A stretch of DNA of 64,000 nt from Rhodobacteraceae bacterium HLUCCO07 (GCA_001314705.1 LJSU01000019.1:248001-312000); one strand, 5' to 3'. Positions 27,945 through 37,756 are shown, numbered from the stretch's first letter. Translations and numbers: made by a program. The notes: generated by a model from the sequence alone, not told the origin.

Positions 27945-28011
27945 GCCGGACCTTGCACCGCACAGCGGGCGGGTTATGTAGGTTGAAGGGCTTGCAGGAA
28001 AAACGCATGAC

Positions 28012-28446
28012 ATGATCAAGTTTTCGCTCAGATGTGCCGATGGCCACGATTTCGAAAGTTGGTTCCAGTCGACCGAGGCGTTCGACGCGCTCAGGGCCGG
28101 GGGGCATCTTGCCTGTGCGGTCTGTGGCGGCCTGGAGGTGGAAAAGGCGGTGATGGCGCCAAGGGTGAGCAAGGCGCAAGAGTCGACGAAGACGGGCCAG
28201 GCGGGGCGGCTCAACGCCCCGGCGACACCGGCGGAACAGGCGCTGGCCGCGCTCAAGGCGCATGTCGAGGCCAATTCCGATTACGTGGGCATGGAATTCG
28301 CCCGCGAGGCGCGCGCGATGCACGAAGGCACGGCCCCCGAGCGGCCGATCCATGGCGAGGCCCGCGCCGACGAGGCGCGACGGTTGATCGAGGAGGGTGT
28401 GCCGGTCGCGCCCCTGCCCTTTCGCCCCGGGCGCAAGTCGAACTGA
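28012..28446 (+). CDS. DUF1178 family protein
   Basis: 144 residues beginning MIKFSLRCADGHDFESWF, with an N-terminal metal-site pattern (Cys8, His12, then CAVCGG near 36-41) that looks like a zinc ribbon. A helical C-terminal half contains EGTAPERPIHGEARADEA. This matches DUF1178, a family of unknown function common in Proteobacteria. It sits between the Nudix and SDR genes, all on one strand with short gaps. Confidence 0.87.
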   Translation: MIKFSLRCADGHDFESWFQSTEAFDALRAGGHLACAVCGGLEVEKAVMAPRVSKAQESTKTGQAGRLNAPATPAEQALAALKAHVEANSDYVGMEFAREARAMHEGTAPERPIHGEARADEARRLIEEGVPVAPLPFRPGRKSN

Positions 28447-28488
28447 AACCGGCGGAGCGACGGCCCGCCCGATAGAGGAGTTCCATCC

Positions 28489-29133
28489 ATGCATGTCGTG
28501 ATCACCGGCGCCAATCGCGGCGTGGGGCTGGCGCTTTGCGAAACCTATGCGGGGCGCGGGACGCGGGTGACGGGAACGTCGCGCGACGGTTCGACCGGGC
28601 ACCGGCTCGACGTGGCCGACCCCGCGTCGCATCGGGCGCTGGCTGCGCGGCTTGACGGGCAAGCGGTCGATCTTCTGGTGTGCAACGCGGGGGTTTTCCT
28701 CGACAAGGGGCAGAGCCTCGACGGGGGCTATCCGCCAGAGATGTGGGCCGAGAGTTTCGCGGTGAACGTGACCGGTGTCTTCCTTGGCGTGCAGGCGCTC
28801 CTGCCCAACCTGCGCATGGCCGAAAGCGCCCGTATCGCCATCATCTCGAGCCAGATGGGCAGCGACACGCGCGCGCCGGGCGGCTCCTACATCTATCGCG
28901 CATCGAAGGCGGCGGCGCTCAATCTCGGGCGCAACCTTGCGGCGGACCTCAAGGCGATGGGCGTCGCGGTGGGCATCTATCATCCCGGCTGGGTGCGCAC
29001 GGACATGGGCGGATCATCGGCCGAGATCACCATGGACGCGGCCGCGCGCGGACTGGCGGCGCGTTTCGATGCGCTTTCGCTCGGCACGACCGGCGAGTTC
29101 CTGACATGGGACGGGCGGGTGCACCCCTACTGA
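28489..29133 (+). CDS. SDR family NAD(P)-dependent oxidoreductase
   Basis: 214-residue classical short-chain dehydrogenase/reductase: cofactor loop TGANRGVG at 6-13, CNAG near 65-68, catalytic Ser120/121, Tyr136 and Lys140 (YRASK). It resembles the C-factor/CsgA-like branch. The substrate is unknown. GAGGAG lies 8-10 bases before the ATG. Confidence 0.9.
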   Translation: MHVVITGANRGVGLALCETYAGRGTRVTGTSRDGSTGHRLDVADPASHRALAARLDGQAVDLLVCNAGVFLDKGQSLDGGYPPEMWAESFAVNVTGVFLGVQALLPNLRMAESARIAIISSQMGSDTRAPGGSYIYRASKAAALNLGRNLAADLKAMGVAVGIYHPGWVRTDMGGSSAEITMDAAARGLAARFDALSLGTTGEFLTWDGRVHPY

Positions 29134-29164
29134 GCCGGGTCGACCCGCGGGAGAGGTCGGTGCC

Positions 29165-29953
29165 TCAACAGCAGCGGCGGAAACCGGACATGTCGCAGGT
29201 GCTTTCCAGCGGGAGCGCACGTTCGTCGACATTGACCAAATCATGCAGCAGTGGCTCCGCCCGGGCCGTTTCGACGAAATCGAAGACCGCGCTTTCGCTG
29301 CGTGTACCGGGTTGGCCCGGCGGGGCGAGGCTGCCGGTGATCCCCTTGCCCTGCCGGTCGAGCACCGCGATGCGATGGGCAAGGCGCGCGGCCTCGGACA
29401 GGTCATGCGTGATGAAGAGCCCGCCGAACCCGCGCGCCCCGGACAGCGACAGCACCAGATCCTGCATGCGGCGACGCAAGGCCGGGTCGAGCGCGGCGAA
29501 GGGCTCATCGAAGATCAGGAAATCCGGCTCGACCGCGAGCGCCCGCGCGATGGCGACCCGCGCGCGCATACCGCCCGAAAGCGCATCGGGGCGTTTCGAA
29601 AGGTCGTCGCGCCGAAGCGCCACCGCTTCGGCCGCGGCCTGGACCCGCGCCGCGATCCGGTCGGCGCTCATTCCGGCCAATCGCAGCGGAAAGGCGATGT
29701 TGTCGCGCGCATCGACCCAGGGCATCAGGCGCGATTGCTGGAACACCATGCCGTGGCGCGCATAGCGGCGCATGATCCGCCCCCGGTCGGGTTTCAGGAT
29801 ACCCCCCGCGATCGCCGCGAGCGTGCTCTTGCCGCTGCCCGAGGGGCCGACAAGCGCCACCAGCTCGCCGGGCCGGATCACCAGCGACACGGTATCGAGC
29901 ACGCGCCGCCCGGCGAAGGCATGGCTGATCGTGGCAAGGGTCAGCCCGCTCAT
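29165..29953 (-). CDS. ABC transporter ATP-binding protein (NitT/TauT-like)
   Basis: 262 residues: Walker A GPSGSGKST near 38-46, signature LSGGMRAR, Walker B FLIFDEP, and an H-loop in FITHD. It is the energising subunit of a three-gene importer with the permease (29950-30789) and the binding protein (30779-31774). The ATG overlaps the permease stop by 4 bases. The C-terminus ends in an unusual Cys-Cys pair after STCDMSGFRR; I know no function for that tail. Confidence 0.92.
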   Translation of the reverse strand: MSGLTLATISHAFAGRRVLDTVSLVIRPGELVALVGPSGSGKSTLAAIAGGILKPDRGRIMRRYARHGMVFQQSRLMPWVDARDNIAFPLRLAGMSADRIAARVQAAAEAVALRRDDLSKRPDALSGGMRARVAIARALAVEPDFLIFDEPFAALDPALRRRMQDLVLSLSGARGFGGLFITHDLSEAARLAHRIAVLDRQGKGITGSLAPPGQPGTRSESAVFDFVETARAEPLLHDLVNVDERALPLESTCDMSGFRRCC

Positions 29954-30789
29954 GCGTCCGGCCCTTGCCAATGGCCGGTGCGCGTCTGCAACGGGCGGAT
30001 CAGCAGGTGTTCGATCAGCAAGAGTCCGGTGACGGCCAGCGCGACATTGGCCAGCGCCATGTCGATATCCATCTGCGCACGGGCGCGGGCCATCTCGGCC
30101 CCCAGTCCCGCGACATTGGTCACCAGTTCGGCCATGATCGCGACCTTGAAGCCCAGCGCCAGCGCGATGCCGATGACCGGGCCCAGCGCCGCGAGGATCT
30201 GGCGCAGGGCCACGCGGTGAAACCGGGCCAGCGCGGTGGCCCCGAAACTGGCCGCCATGTCTTCGAGATGCCGGTCGCGGCTGCGCACCGCATCGACCGT
30301 TCCGATATAGAGGATCGGCCCGGTGACAATGGCGATGGTGAACAGGATCGCCCCATGCGAGGGGCCAAACCAGATCATCGTCAGGATGACCCATGCGGTG
30401 GCGGGCATGCCCAGAAGGATGGTCGCCACCGGGGCCAGCGTCGCGCGGATCAGTGTGACATAGCCCGCGAGCAGGCCAATCCCGCCGCCGATCACCGCCG
30501 ACAACCCAAGCGCGACAAGCACCCGTGCCAGCGTGGCGCCCAGCGCCGCCCAGCCCGCAAGCCCCGAGAGGGCAGTGAGCGTGGCCGCAGCGGTCTGCCA
30601 TGGCGAGGGCAGGATGAACGCACCGTAATGCCAGTGCGCGACCTGCCAGAGCGCGAGGAAAAGCGCGATGCCCACAAGCGGCGGGCCGAGCCGCCACGCC
30701 GCGCGCCCGGCCAGAACGGGCAGCATGTCCGCCCATTCCGACAAGCGCAGCCAGTGCCGCGCGCGGATGAGGCCCCGGTCAGAGGGCAT
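29950..30789 (-). CDS. ABC transporter permease (NitT/TauT-like)
   Basis: 279 residues with about six membrane segments and the BPD-type EAA loop (EDMAASFGATALARFHRVALR, where the Gly is conserved). It is the inner-membrane pore of the importer. The ATG complementing 30787-30789 overlaps the end of the binding-protein gene by 11 bases; in-frame ATGs at 30798 and 30801 are alternatives. Both ends overlap neighbours, so the three genes are one transcript. Confidence 0.9.
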   Translation of the reverse strand: MPSDRGLIRARHWLRLSEWADMLPVLAGRAAWRLGPPLVGIALFLALWQVAHWHYGAFILPSPWQTAAATLTALSGLAGWAALGATLARVLVALGLSAVIGGGIGLLAGYVTLIRATLAPVATILLGMPATAWVILTMIWFGPSHGAILFTIAIVTGPILYIGTVDAVRSRDRHLEDMAASFGATALARFHRVALRQILAALGPVIGIALALGFKVAIMAELVTNVAGLGAEMARARAQMDIDMALANVALAVTGLLLIEHLLIRPLQTRTGHWQGPDA

Positions 30790-31774
30790 AGAGCTCATCA
30801 TCCGGCAAGCGCCCGCCGATGATCCCCGGATCGGCGGCCAGGAGCGCGTGGTAGAGGGCTTCGATCTCGGGGCGGGCACGGGATGCGGCGCGTACAGAAA
30901 TGCTGGCAAATGGGATCGCCTCTTCCAGAAGCGCCGGTGCACGGTCGAGAAGCGCCCCCGCATGGCCCGCCGCCGCGCCCGGATCGGCGTTGAGCGAGGC
31001 CGCCGCCCGGACCAGCGCGTCATGCAGCGCCCCGGCCAGCCAGGGGTGTTCCGCCGCATGATCGCTGCGGATGGCGAGGCACGCCTGCGGCAGGACCGGC
31101 CGCAGGCCGGTGATCCGGCCCAGCACCTCTTTCATCTGCACGCCACGGTGCAGCGCCTGACCGTCATCGCGCGCCCGGCGCAACACCGCGGTGGCCGCCG
31201 GTTCGGCGATCAGCGCAGCGTCGGCCCGCCCGGCCAGAAGAAGCTGACCGGCTTCCATATGAGTCGCCGCCGGGAGCAAGTCCGGCGCGTCGGGTCCGAT
31301 ATCGGCGGCACCCAGGCCGAGGCGCATCATGTGACCGGTAAAGCCGTTGATGCCCGACAGGGCCACCCGCCTGCCGCGCAGGTCGGCGATGTCGCAGCCC
31401 GCGATGTCGCGCGCGACAAGCCCGCAATGCCCGTCGGTCAGGGTGGCGATCATGCGCAGATCAAGGCCCCGGTTGTACAGGCTGGCCGCGCCCTGTGTCG
31501 GCATGACCGTCACCGGCACCTTGCCCGAGACAAAGCCCGCGCGCATCTCGTCGAACCCGGACCAGATCGGCAGGTCCACCGCATCCGCGACCCCGTCGAA
31601 CGCGCCGATGGCGCGGGCGTGGGCCAAGAGGATTCCCGGCCCCGATCCGGGTGTTTGCAGCACCAGCCGCGTGAGACGCGGCGTGTTCGCGCGCAGCACC
31701 GCCGGGGTGGCGAGGGCAGCCACCCCCATCACGAGGGCGGCGCGGCGGGTGAAGGACGATCTGTGATGTGTCAT
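30779..31774 (-). CDS. ABC transporter substrate-binding protein, NMT1/TauA-like
   Basis: 331 residues starting MTHHRSSFTRRAALV, a signal peptide with a twin-arginine-like motif and a hydrophobic stretch ending in ALATPAVLRA. The mature part has the two-lobe NitT/TauT/NMT1-type fold. The substrate is unknown; relatives bind nitrate, taurine, sulfonates or thiamine precursors. I chose the ATG at 31774 (GGAA upstream); a start at 31816 would leave only about 20 bases to the FNR-type box at 31837-31850. A class II FNR promoter would start about 28 bases upstream of 31774. Confidence 0.88.
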   Translation of the reverse strand: MTHHRSSFTRRAALVMGVAALATPAVLRANTPRLTRLVLQTPGSGPGILLAHARAIGAFDGVADAVDLPIWSGFDEMRAGFVSGKVPVTVMPTQGAASLYNRGLDLRMIATLTDGHCGLVARDIAGCDIADLRGRRVALSGINGFTGHMMRLGLGAADIGPDAPDLLPAATHMEAGQLLLAGRADAALIAEPAATAVLRRARDDGQALHRGVQMKEVLGRITGLRPVLPQACLAIRSDHAAEHPWLAGALHDALVRAAASLNADPGAAAGHAGALLDRAPALLEEAIPFASISVRAASRARPEIEALYHALLAADPGIIGGRLPDDELYAL

Positions 31775-31836
31775 GGTTCGTGTTCCGGGCTGGTTGTTCG
31801 TGATTTCGCGATGCATCTTTTCGCCCGGGGCCGGCC

Positions 31837-31850
31837 TTGATCTGGATCAA
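31837..31850. promoter_or_regulatory. perfect FNR/FnrL box ahead of ABC transporter operon
   Basis: TTGAT-CTGG-ATCAA matches the FNR family consensus exactly. It is centred about 70 bases before the binding-protein ATG and about 150 before lysC on the other side. A start site 41.5 bases from its centre would fall near 31802, giving a sensible short leader for the transporter. Confidence 0.78.
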
Positions 31851-31994
31851 TCCTTCCAGCGCAGGATGGCAATGGTACGCCATCGGGTTCATATGTCGCA
31901 GCCCGTTGGCCGGGAGTGTCCCTGTCGTCCTTGGTCTTGCCCTTGGGACCGGTCCGTCATACACCGCGCGCAACGCCAAGGATGAGGAAGGCCG

Positions 31995-33233
31995 ATGCCG
32001 GTTCTCGTGATGAAATTCGGCGGCACTTCGGTCGCCACGCTGGACCGCATCCGCCGGGCCGCCAAGCGCGTGGGCGTCGAGGTGGCCAAGGGATATGACG
32101 TGATCGTCATCGTCTCGGCCATGGCGGGCGAGACCAACAAGCTCGTGGGTTATGTCGGCGAGACCTCGCCGCTTTACGATGCGCGCGAGTATGACGCGGT
32201 GGTGAGTTCGGGCGAGAACGTGACCGCCGGGCTGATGGCGCTGACGCTTCAGGAAATGGACGTGCCGGCGCGCAGCTGGCAGGGCTGGCAGGTGCCGCTC
32301 AGGACCACCTGCGCGCATTCCCAGGCCCGGATCGAGGAGATCCCGCCCGACAACATCCGCGCCAAGTTCGCCGAAGGGATGCGCGTGGCGGTCGTGGCCG
32401 GGTTCCAGGGCGTGAGCCCCGAGGGCCGGATCACCACGCTGGGCCGGGGCGGCAGCGACACCACCGCGGTTGCGTTCGCCGCCGCGTTCGAGGCCGAGCG
32501 CTGCGACATCTACACCGATGTGGACGGGGTCTATACCACCGACCCGCGGATCTGCGACAAGGCGCGCAAGCTCGACCGGATCGCGTTCGAGGAAATGCTG
32601 GAACTGGCCAGTCTCGGGGCGAAGGTGCTGCAGACCCGTTCGGTCGAACTGGCCATGCGCTACAACGTGAAGCTGCGGGTGCTGAGCAGTTTCGAGGAAC
32701 AATCGGACGCGGCGGGCACGCTGGTCTGTGCCGAGGAGGACATCATGGAATCGAAAGTCGTCAACGGGATCGCCTATAGCCGCGACGAGGCCAAGATGAC
32801 GCTGGTTTCGGTCGCCGACCGTCCCGGGATCGCGGCGGCCATTTTCGGCCCGCTGAGCGAGGCCGGGGTGAACGTGGACATGATCATCCAGAACATTTCC
32901 GAGGAGGGCCGCACCGACATGACCTTTTCCTGCCCCACCGACCAGGTGGCGCGCGCGGAAAAGGCCCTGCACGAGGCCAAGGCACGCGGCGAGATCAATT
33001 TTCACGACCTGATCGCCGATACCAACGTGGCCAAGATCAGCGCGGTCGGGATCGGGATGCGCAGCCAGTCGGGCGTTGCCGCACGGATGTTCAAGACGTT
33101 GAGCGACGAGGGGATCAACATCAAGGTCATCGCCACCTCGGAGATCAAGATCAGCGTGTTGATCGACCGCAAATACATGGAGCTCGCCGTGCAGGCGCTG
33201 CATGATGCCTTCGAGTTGGAGAAGGCGGACTGA
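31995..33233 (+). CDS. lysC: aspartate kinase
   Basis: First step of lysine, threonine and methionine synthesis. The 412 residues start MPVLVMKFGGTSVA (KFGGTS nucleotide site), have GRGGSDTTAVA near 150, and two C-terminal ACT regulatory domains (about 265-410). Length and layout match the feedback-inhibited class of aspartate kinases. AGGAAGGCCG precedes the ATG. It diverges from the FNR-box-controlled transporter. Confidence 0.95.
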   Translation: MPVLVMKFGGTSVATLDRIRRAAKRVGVEVAKGYDVIVIVSAMAGETNKLVGYVGETSPLYDAREYDAVVSSGENVTAGLMALTLQEMDVPARSWQGWQVPLRTTCAHSQARIEEIPPDNIRAKFAEGMRVAVVAGFQGVSPEGRITTLGRGGSDTTAVAFAAAFEAERCDIYTDVDGVYTTDPRICDKARKLDRIAFEEMLELASLGAKVLQTRSVELAMRYNVKLRVLSSFEEQSDAAGTLVCAEEDIMESKVVNGIAYSRDEAKMTLVSVADRPGIAAAIFGPLSEAGVNVDMIIQNISEEGRTDMTFSCPTDQVARAEKALHEAKARGEINFHDLIADTNVAKISAVGIGMRSQSGVAARMFKTLSDEGINIKVIATSEIKISVLIDRKYMELAVQALHDAFELEKAD

Positions 33234-33422
33234 GCGTCGGGCGCTGCCGTTCCGGCGGCGCTGCTTCATTGATCAGATGCACAGGGGACGTGCCGAAAGG
33301 CCACAACCCTTGCGGGAATTTCCGTTTGCCCGGGCCAGTTTCCCGTTTCCCTCATGGGGGGTGTGTGGTGTAAGGTCTGCGTCGGACGCAGGGTCGTGTC
33401 CGGAACCGGGGGAAGAAATTCC

Positions 33423-35684
33423 ATGAGCGATGCGAGTGTGACCGACAGTCGGCAGATGCTTGGCCGGTTGCGTGGCGTCATGGCCGAGGACAGCGCCGGG
33501 CAGGCGCGTCTCGACAAGATCACCGGCCTGATCGCCGAGGAGATGCATTGCGAGGTCTGTTCGGTTTACCTGTTCCGCGATTCCGACACGCTTGAGCTTT
33601 GCGCGACCGAGGGTCTCAACCCCGACTCGGTGCACCAGACGCGGATGCGGCTGGGCGAGGGGCTGGTTGGCCGGGTCGCGCGCACGGGGCGCATCATCAA
33701 CACCGCCGACGCCCCCGCCGAGCGCGGTTTCCGCTACATGCCGGAAACCGGCGAAGAGGTGTTCTCGTCCTTCCTGGGCGTGCCGATCCAGCGGCTGGGC
33801 GAAAAGCTGGGCGTGCTGGTCGTGCAATCGAAATCCCAGCGCGAATTCTCGGAGGACGAGATCGAGGCGCTGGAAGTGGTGGCCATGGTCCTGGCCGAGA
33901 TGGCCGAACTGGGCATCTTCGTGGGCGAGGGTGCGGCGCTCAGGGCGCGCCATACCGAGCCGGCGATGATTCGCGGCAGCGTCGGCCAGGAGGGCACGGC
34001 CGAGGGCCATGTCTGGCTGCACGAGCCGCGGGTGGTGGTGACCAACCTCATCGCCGAGGACCCGCATCGCGAGCTCGAGCGCCTGCGCGAAGCGGTGGAC
34101 CGGCTGCGGGTGAGCGTCGACCAGATGCTGGACGGTGCGCGCGGCGGTGACAAGGAACAGCTTCAGGTGCTCGAAGCCTACCGGATGTTCGCCAATTCCA
34201 AGGGCTGGTTGCGGCGGATGGAAGAGGACATCGCGCGCGGGCTGTCGGCCGAGGCGGCGGTGGAAAAGGAGCAATCGACCGCGCGGGCACGCATGGGCCA
34301 GGTCAATGACCCCTACCTGCGCGAGCGGCTGCACGATCTCGATGACCTGTCCAACCGGCTGCTGCGCATCCTGACCGGGCAAGGCAGCGAAACCGGCGCC
34401 GAGATGCCCGCCGACCCGGTGCTGGTCGCGCGCAATATCGGCCCGGCGGAATTGCTCGATTATGGCCGGAACCTCAAGGGGATCGTGCTGGAAGAGGGGT
34501 CTGTCGGGTCGCATGCCGCGATCGTCGCGCGGGCCCTGGCCATTCCGCTGATCATCCATGCGGGGCGGATCACGACCGAGGCGCTCAACGGTGATCACGT
34601 CATGATCGACGGCGAACAGGGGCTGGTGCATCTGCGCCCGGATGAAACCGTGGTCGGCGCCTTTCGCGACAAGATGGCGATGCAGGCCGAGGCGCTGGAA
34701 CGCTACACCTCGATCCGCGACAAGCCCGCGTGCAGCCGCGACGGCGTGACCGTCGGGATGCACATGAACGCCGGGCTGATGGCCGATCTGCCCTCGCTCG
34801 CGGGGTCGGGGGCCGAGGGTGTGGGCCTCTTTCGCACCGAGTTGCAGTTCCTCGTGCGCTCGCAGATGCCCAAGCGCGGCGAGTTGTCGGCGCTTTATGC
34901 CCGGGTGCTCGACGCGGCACAGGGCAAGCGGGTGGTGTTTCGCACGCTCGATATCGGGTCGGACAAGGTCTTGCCCTACATGACGGCGCAGGACGAGCCC
35001 AACCCGGCGATGGGCTGGCGCGCGATCCGGGTCGGCCTCGACAAGCCGGGGATCATGCGGATGCAGTTGCAGGCGCTGTTGCGCGCCGCAGCAGGGCGAC
35101 CGCTGGCGGTGATGTTTCCGTTCGTCGCCCAGCGCGAGGAATACGACGCGGCCTGTGTCGAAATGGACAAGGCGGTGGAACGCGAGCGGATCCTTGGTCA
35201 TGCGCTGCCCGAGGTCCTGGAAGTGGGGGCGATGCTGGAAACGCCCAGCCTTGCCTTTGCGCCGGACAAGTTCTTTCGCGAGGTCGGGTTCCTGTCGATC
35301 GGCGGCAACGACCTCAAGCAGTTCTTCTTTGCTGCCGACCGCGAGAACGAACGGGTGCGCAAACGCTATGACACGCTCAATGTCAGTTTCCTGAGCCTGA
35401 TCGAACAGATCGTGGAGCGTTGCGCGAGGACCGACACGCCGCTGAGCTTTTGCGGCGAGGATGCGGGGCGGCCGGTCGAGGCGCTGTGCCTCGCGGCCAT
35501 CGGGCTGCGTTGCCTGTCGATGCGGCCCGCCTCGATCGGGCCGGTGAAACACGCGATCATGCGCACCGACCTGGCCGAGCTGCGCGCGGTGATTCATGAC
35601 GCGCGCGAACGGGGGGATCAATCGGTGCGGCCCGCCGTCGAGGCCTATCTGCGGGAAAATGGCGGGATACCGGCCAAGGGCTAG
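33423..35684 (+). CDS. ptsP: PEP--protein phosphotransferase PtsP (EI-Ntr)
   Basis: First component of the nitrogen phosphotransferase system, passing phosphate from PEP to the NPr protein. The 753 residues have an N-terminal GAF domain (about 20-165), an HPr-binding/phosphohistidine domain with His364 (GSHAAIVAR), and a PEP-binding barrel ending with the catalytic Cys region FCGEDAGRP. I chose the ATG at 33423 (MSDASV) after GGGGGAAGAA; earlier codons are unconserved. EI-Ntr senses glutamine through GAF in related bacteria. Confidence 0.94.
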   Translation: MSDASVTDSRQMLGRLRGVMAEDSAGQARLDKITGLIAEEMHCEVCSVYLFRDSDTLELCATEGLNPDSVHQTRMRLGEGLVGRVARTGRIINTADAPAERGFRYMPETGEEVFSSFLGVPIQRLGEKLGVLVVQSKSQREFSEDEIEALEVVAMVLAEMAELGIFVGEGAALRARHTEPAMIRGSVGQEGTAEGHVWLHEPRVVVTNLIAEDPHRELERLREAVDRLRVSVDQMLDGARGGDKEQLQVLEAYRMFANSKGWLRRMEEDIARGLSAEAAVEKEQSTARARMGQVNDPYLRERLHDLDDLSNRLLRILTGQGSETGAEMPADPVLVARNIGPAELLDYGRNLKGIVLEEGSVGSHAAIVARALAIPLIIHAGRITTEALNGDHVMIDGEQGLVHLRPDETVVGAFRDKMAMQAEALERYTSIRDKPACSRDGVTVGMHMNAGLMADLPSLAGSGAEGVGLFRTELQFLVRSQMPKRGELSALYARVLDAAQGKRVVFRTLDIGSDKVLPYMTAQDEPNPAMGWRAIRVGLDKPGIMRMQLQALLRAAAGRPLAVMFPFVAQREEYDAACVEMDKAVERERILGHALPEVLEVGAMLETPSLAFAPDKFFREVGFLSIGGNDLKQFFFAADRENERVRKRYDTLNVSFLSLIEQIVERCARTDTPLSFCGEDAGRPVEALCLAAIGLRCLSMRPASIGPVKHAIMRTDLAELRAVIHDARERGDQSVRPAVEAYLRENGGIPAKG

Positions 35685-35743
35685 GCTGGGCGGGTTCTCT
35701 CGCCCGGGCGGTGGAATCCGGCTCGCGGCAACTTGCGACCGGC

Positions 35744-36517
35744 CTACCCTGCCCGCTTGATCGACGGCTCCTCGACGCGTTTGCGAAGGCCCTCGATCAA
35801 TTCGGCATGATCTTGATCGGCATGGATCGCAAGGCGGCGCAGACCGAAATGAACATGGGCCATTTCCTGATAATAGCTGGTATAGGCATAGTTGGTCGCC
35901 GCCCCGGCCACGGCGCCCAGGACCGGCACGGTCTGCGCCGCCAGCTTCTGGCCCAGCACGGTCGCAAGCCGTGGCGCGACACGCGCGATCAGCGATTGCA
36001 CCGCCTGCCCCGTCACGATCATCCGGGTCGAGATGAAGGCCAGGTCGGTGCCGTCATCGGCTTCGAGCGGCCCGGCAGCGGCGAACACCCGGATGCAGTC
36101 GAACTTCACGCCCTCTTCCTCGGGGTCGAAACCATGTTCGGCGGCGATCCCCTGGATCACGCGCAAGAGCACGGTGGTCGTGACCGGCAACTCGGCCAGT
36201 GCCGTCGGCAAGCCGCCAAAGCCGCCCGCGGCCCCCATCGCGGTGGTCACCGCGCTGTTGAGCCATCCCGGTTGATCCGGGACGTTGCGCCGCGAGCGTG
36301 ACGCGGCACGCAGCGCGACATGCAGCGCGGCCTCGGTGCGGGTGTCGAGCTGGTTGCGGATGGCGGGCGGCAACCGGTCGAGCAGGTTCTCGGCCTGCCC
36401 ACCGATCAGGTTGAGCAATTGCAGGCCCGGCCCCCCGGCCCCGCGATAGCGCCGGGCCAGCGCGTCGAGCGCGGCCTCGACATCGAGTTCGGCGGTCGGG
36501 GCGTCGAGGATTTCCAT
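35744..36517 (-). CDS. EcsC family protein
   Basis: 257 residues from MEILDAPTAELDVE. The C-terminal two-thirds has the EcsC pattern: AVTTAMGAAGGFGGLPTAL, a hydrophobic stretch, then PVLGAVAGAATNYAYTSYY. EcsC of Bacillus is linked to an ABC transporter, but the family role is unknown. The protein may be membrane-associated. It is followed upstream by a GNAT gene on the same strand with a 52-base gap. Confidence 0.85.
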   Translation of the reverse strand: MEILDAPTAELDVEAALDALARRYRGAGGPGLQLLNLIGGQAENLLDRLPPAIRNQLDTRTEAALHVALRAASRSRRNVPDQPGWLNSAVTTAMGAAGGFGGLPTALAELPVTTTVLLRVIQGIAAEHGFDPEEEGVKFDCIRVFAAAGPLEADDGTDLAFISTRMIVTGQAVQSLIARVAPRLATVLGQKLAAQTVPVLGAVAGAATNYAYTSYYQEMAHVHFGLRRLAIHADQDHAELIEGLRKRVEEPSIKRAG

Positions 36518-36569
36518 GGCGGACCTTTGTGTTGCTGCCCTCCAGAGATTGGCAGAACGGCGGGCGGTT

Positions 36570-37070
36570 TCAAGCCTCGCGCATGACCCGACCCGCGATC
36601 CCGTCCCAGGCACCGGGCGTGAGGGCACGCCCCAGCACGCGGTCGGGGTTGGTGGGCGGCGGCATGGTGATGCCGTCGAGCCGGTCGAACCCGAAGCGCG
36701 CATAATAGGGCGCATCCCCCACCAGCATGACGCGCGGCCAGCCATGCCGCGCCGCGATGTCGAGGCTGTCGCGGATCAGGACTCCGCCCAGGCCCTCGCC
36801 CTGATGGGTGGGGTGCACCGCCACGGGCCCGAGCAGAAGCGCACGGTGCGTCCCGCCCGCCCCGGCCTCGATCCGCACGGGCCAATACCGGATCGCCCCC
36901 GCGATGAACCCTTCGGGATCGCGCGCCGCCAGTGACAGCCCTGCGACCGGCTCGACCCCCTCACGCAGGCGATAGGAGGAAAGCGCCGTCCGCGACGGCC
37001 CGAAACACAGGTCATAGAGCGTCTCGACCTCCCACCAGTCCTCTTCGCCTTCGGGGGTCAGCTCGAACAC
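36570..37070 (-). CDS. GNAT family N-acetyltransferase
   Basis: 166 residues with the YhbS-like arrangement: LGPVAVHPTHQGEGLGGVLI (acetyl-CoA loop Q-x-x-G-x-G) near 81-100, then APYYARFGFDRL. Similar proteins acetylate small molecules or proteins; the substrate is unknown. It diverges from the flavin reductase gene across 80 bases. Confidence 0.88.
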   Translation of the reverse strand: MFELTPEGEEDWWEVETLYDLCFGPSRTALSSYRLREGVEPVAGLSLAARDPEGFIAGAIRYWPVRIEAGAGGTHRALLLGPVAVHPTHQGEGLGGVLIRDSLDIAARHGWPRVMLVGDAPYYARFGFDRLDGITMPPPTNPDRVLGRALTPGAWDGIAGRVMREA

Positions 37071-37150
37071 TGCTCAATCCTCGTTCTTGGGGTGGAATCG
37101 CCCCTAGCACACAGGTAGAGACGGAGCAATTGCATAAGGAAAGGCGCCCA

Positions 37151-37756
37151 ATGTTCTATCGACCCGAAGACGGCCACGGCTTGCCGCACAACCCGTTCAA
37201 CGCGCTCATCGTGCCGCGGCCGATCGGTTGGATCTCGACCCGGGGCGCGGGCGGGGTGGACAACCTCGCGCCCTATTCGTTCTTCAATGGCTGCGCCTAT
37301 ACGCCGCCGCAGGTGATGTTCGCCAGCACCGGCACCAAGGAGGATCGCGACGGGACCAAGGACAGCCTTGCCAACATCCGCGAAACCGGCGTGTTCTGCG
37401 TCAACCTGGTGGCGCGGGCGATGACGGATGCGATGAATGCAAGCTCGCAGACCCTGCCGGCGGGCACGTCCGAGTTCGACCATGCCGGGCTTGAACGGGC
37501 CGAGTGCGAGACCATCGCTTGCGCCCGCGTCAAGCACGCGCCCGCGGCGCTTGAATGCCGCATGACGCAGATCGTCGAGCTGGAGGGTGCGGCGAACGCG
37601 GTCTGTTTCGGCACGGTGACGGGCATTCACATGCGCGACGATTACCTTGTCGAGGGCATGTTCGACATCACCCGGTTCACCCCGCTGGCACGGTTGGGAT
37701 ACCGCGATTACACGGTGGTGACCGAGACCTTCACGCTGGCGCGCCCCGACGATTGA
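37151..37756 (+). CDS. flavin reductase family (FMN-binding split barrel) protein
   Basis: 201 residues: an FMN-binding split-barrel with the typical start FYRPEDGHGLPHNPFNALIVPRPIGW and NLAPYSFFNG near 47-56. These proteins bind FMN and reduce it, or act as flavoprotein oxygenase partners; the partner is not visible here. AAGGAAAGG precedes the ATG at 37151. Confidence 0.87.
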   Translation: MFYRPEDGHGLPHNPFNALIVPRPIGWISTRGAGGVDNLAPYSFFNGCAYTPPQVMFASTGTKEDRDGTKDSLANIRETGVFCVNLVARAMTDAMNASSQTLPAGTSEFDHAGLERAECETIACARVKHAPAALECRMTQIVELEGAANAVCFGTVTGIHMRDDYLVEGMFDITRFTPLARLGYRDYTVVTETFTLARPDD

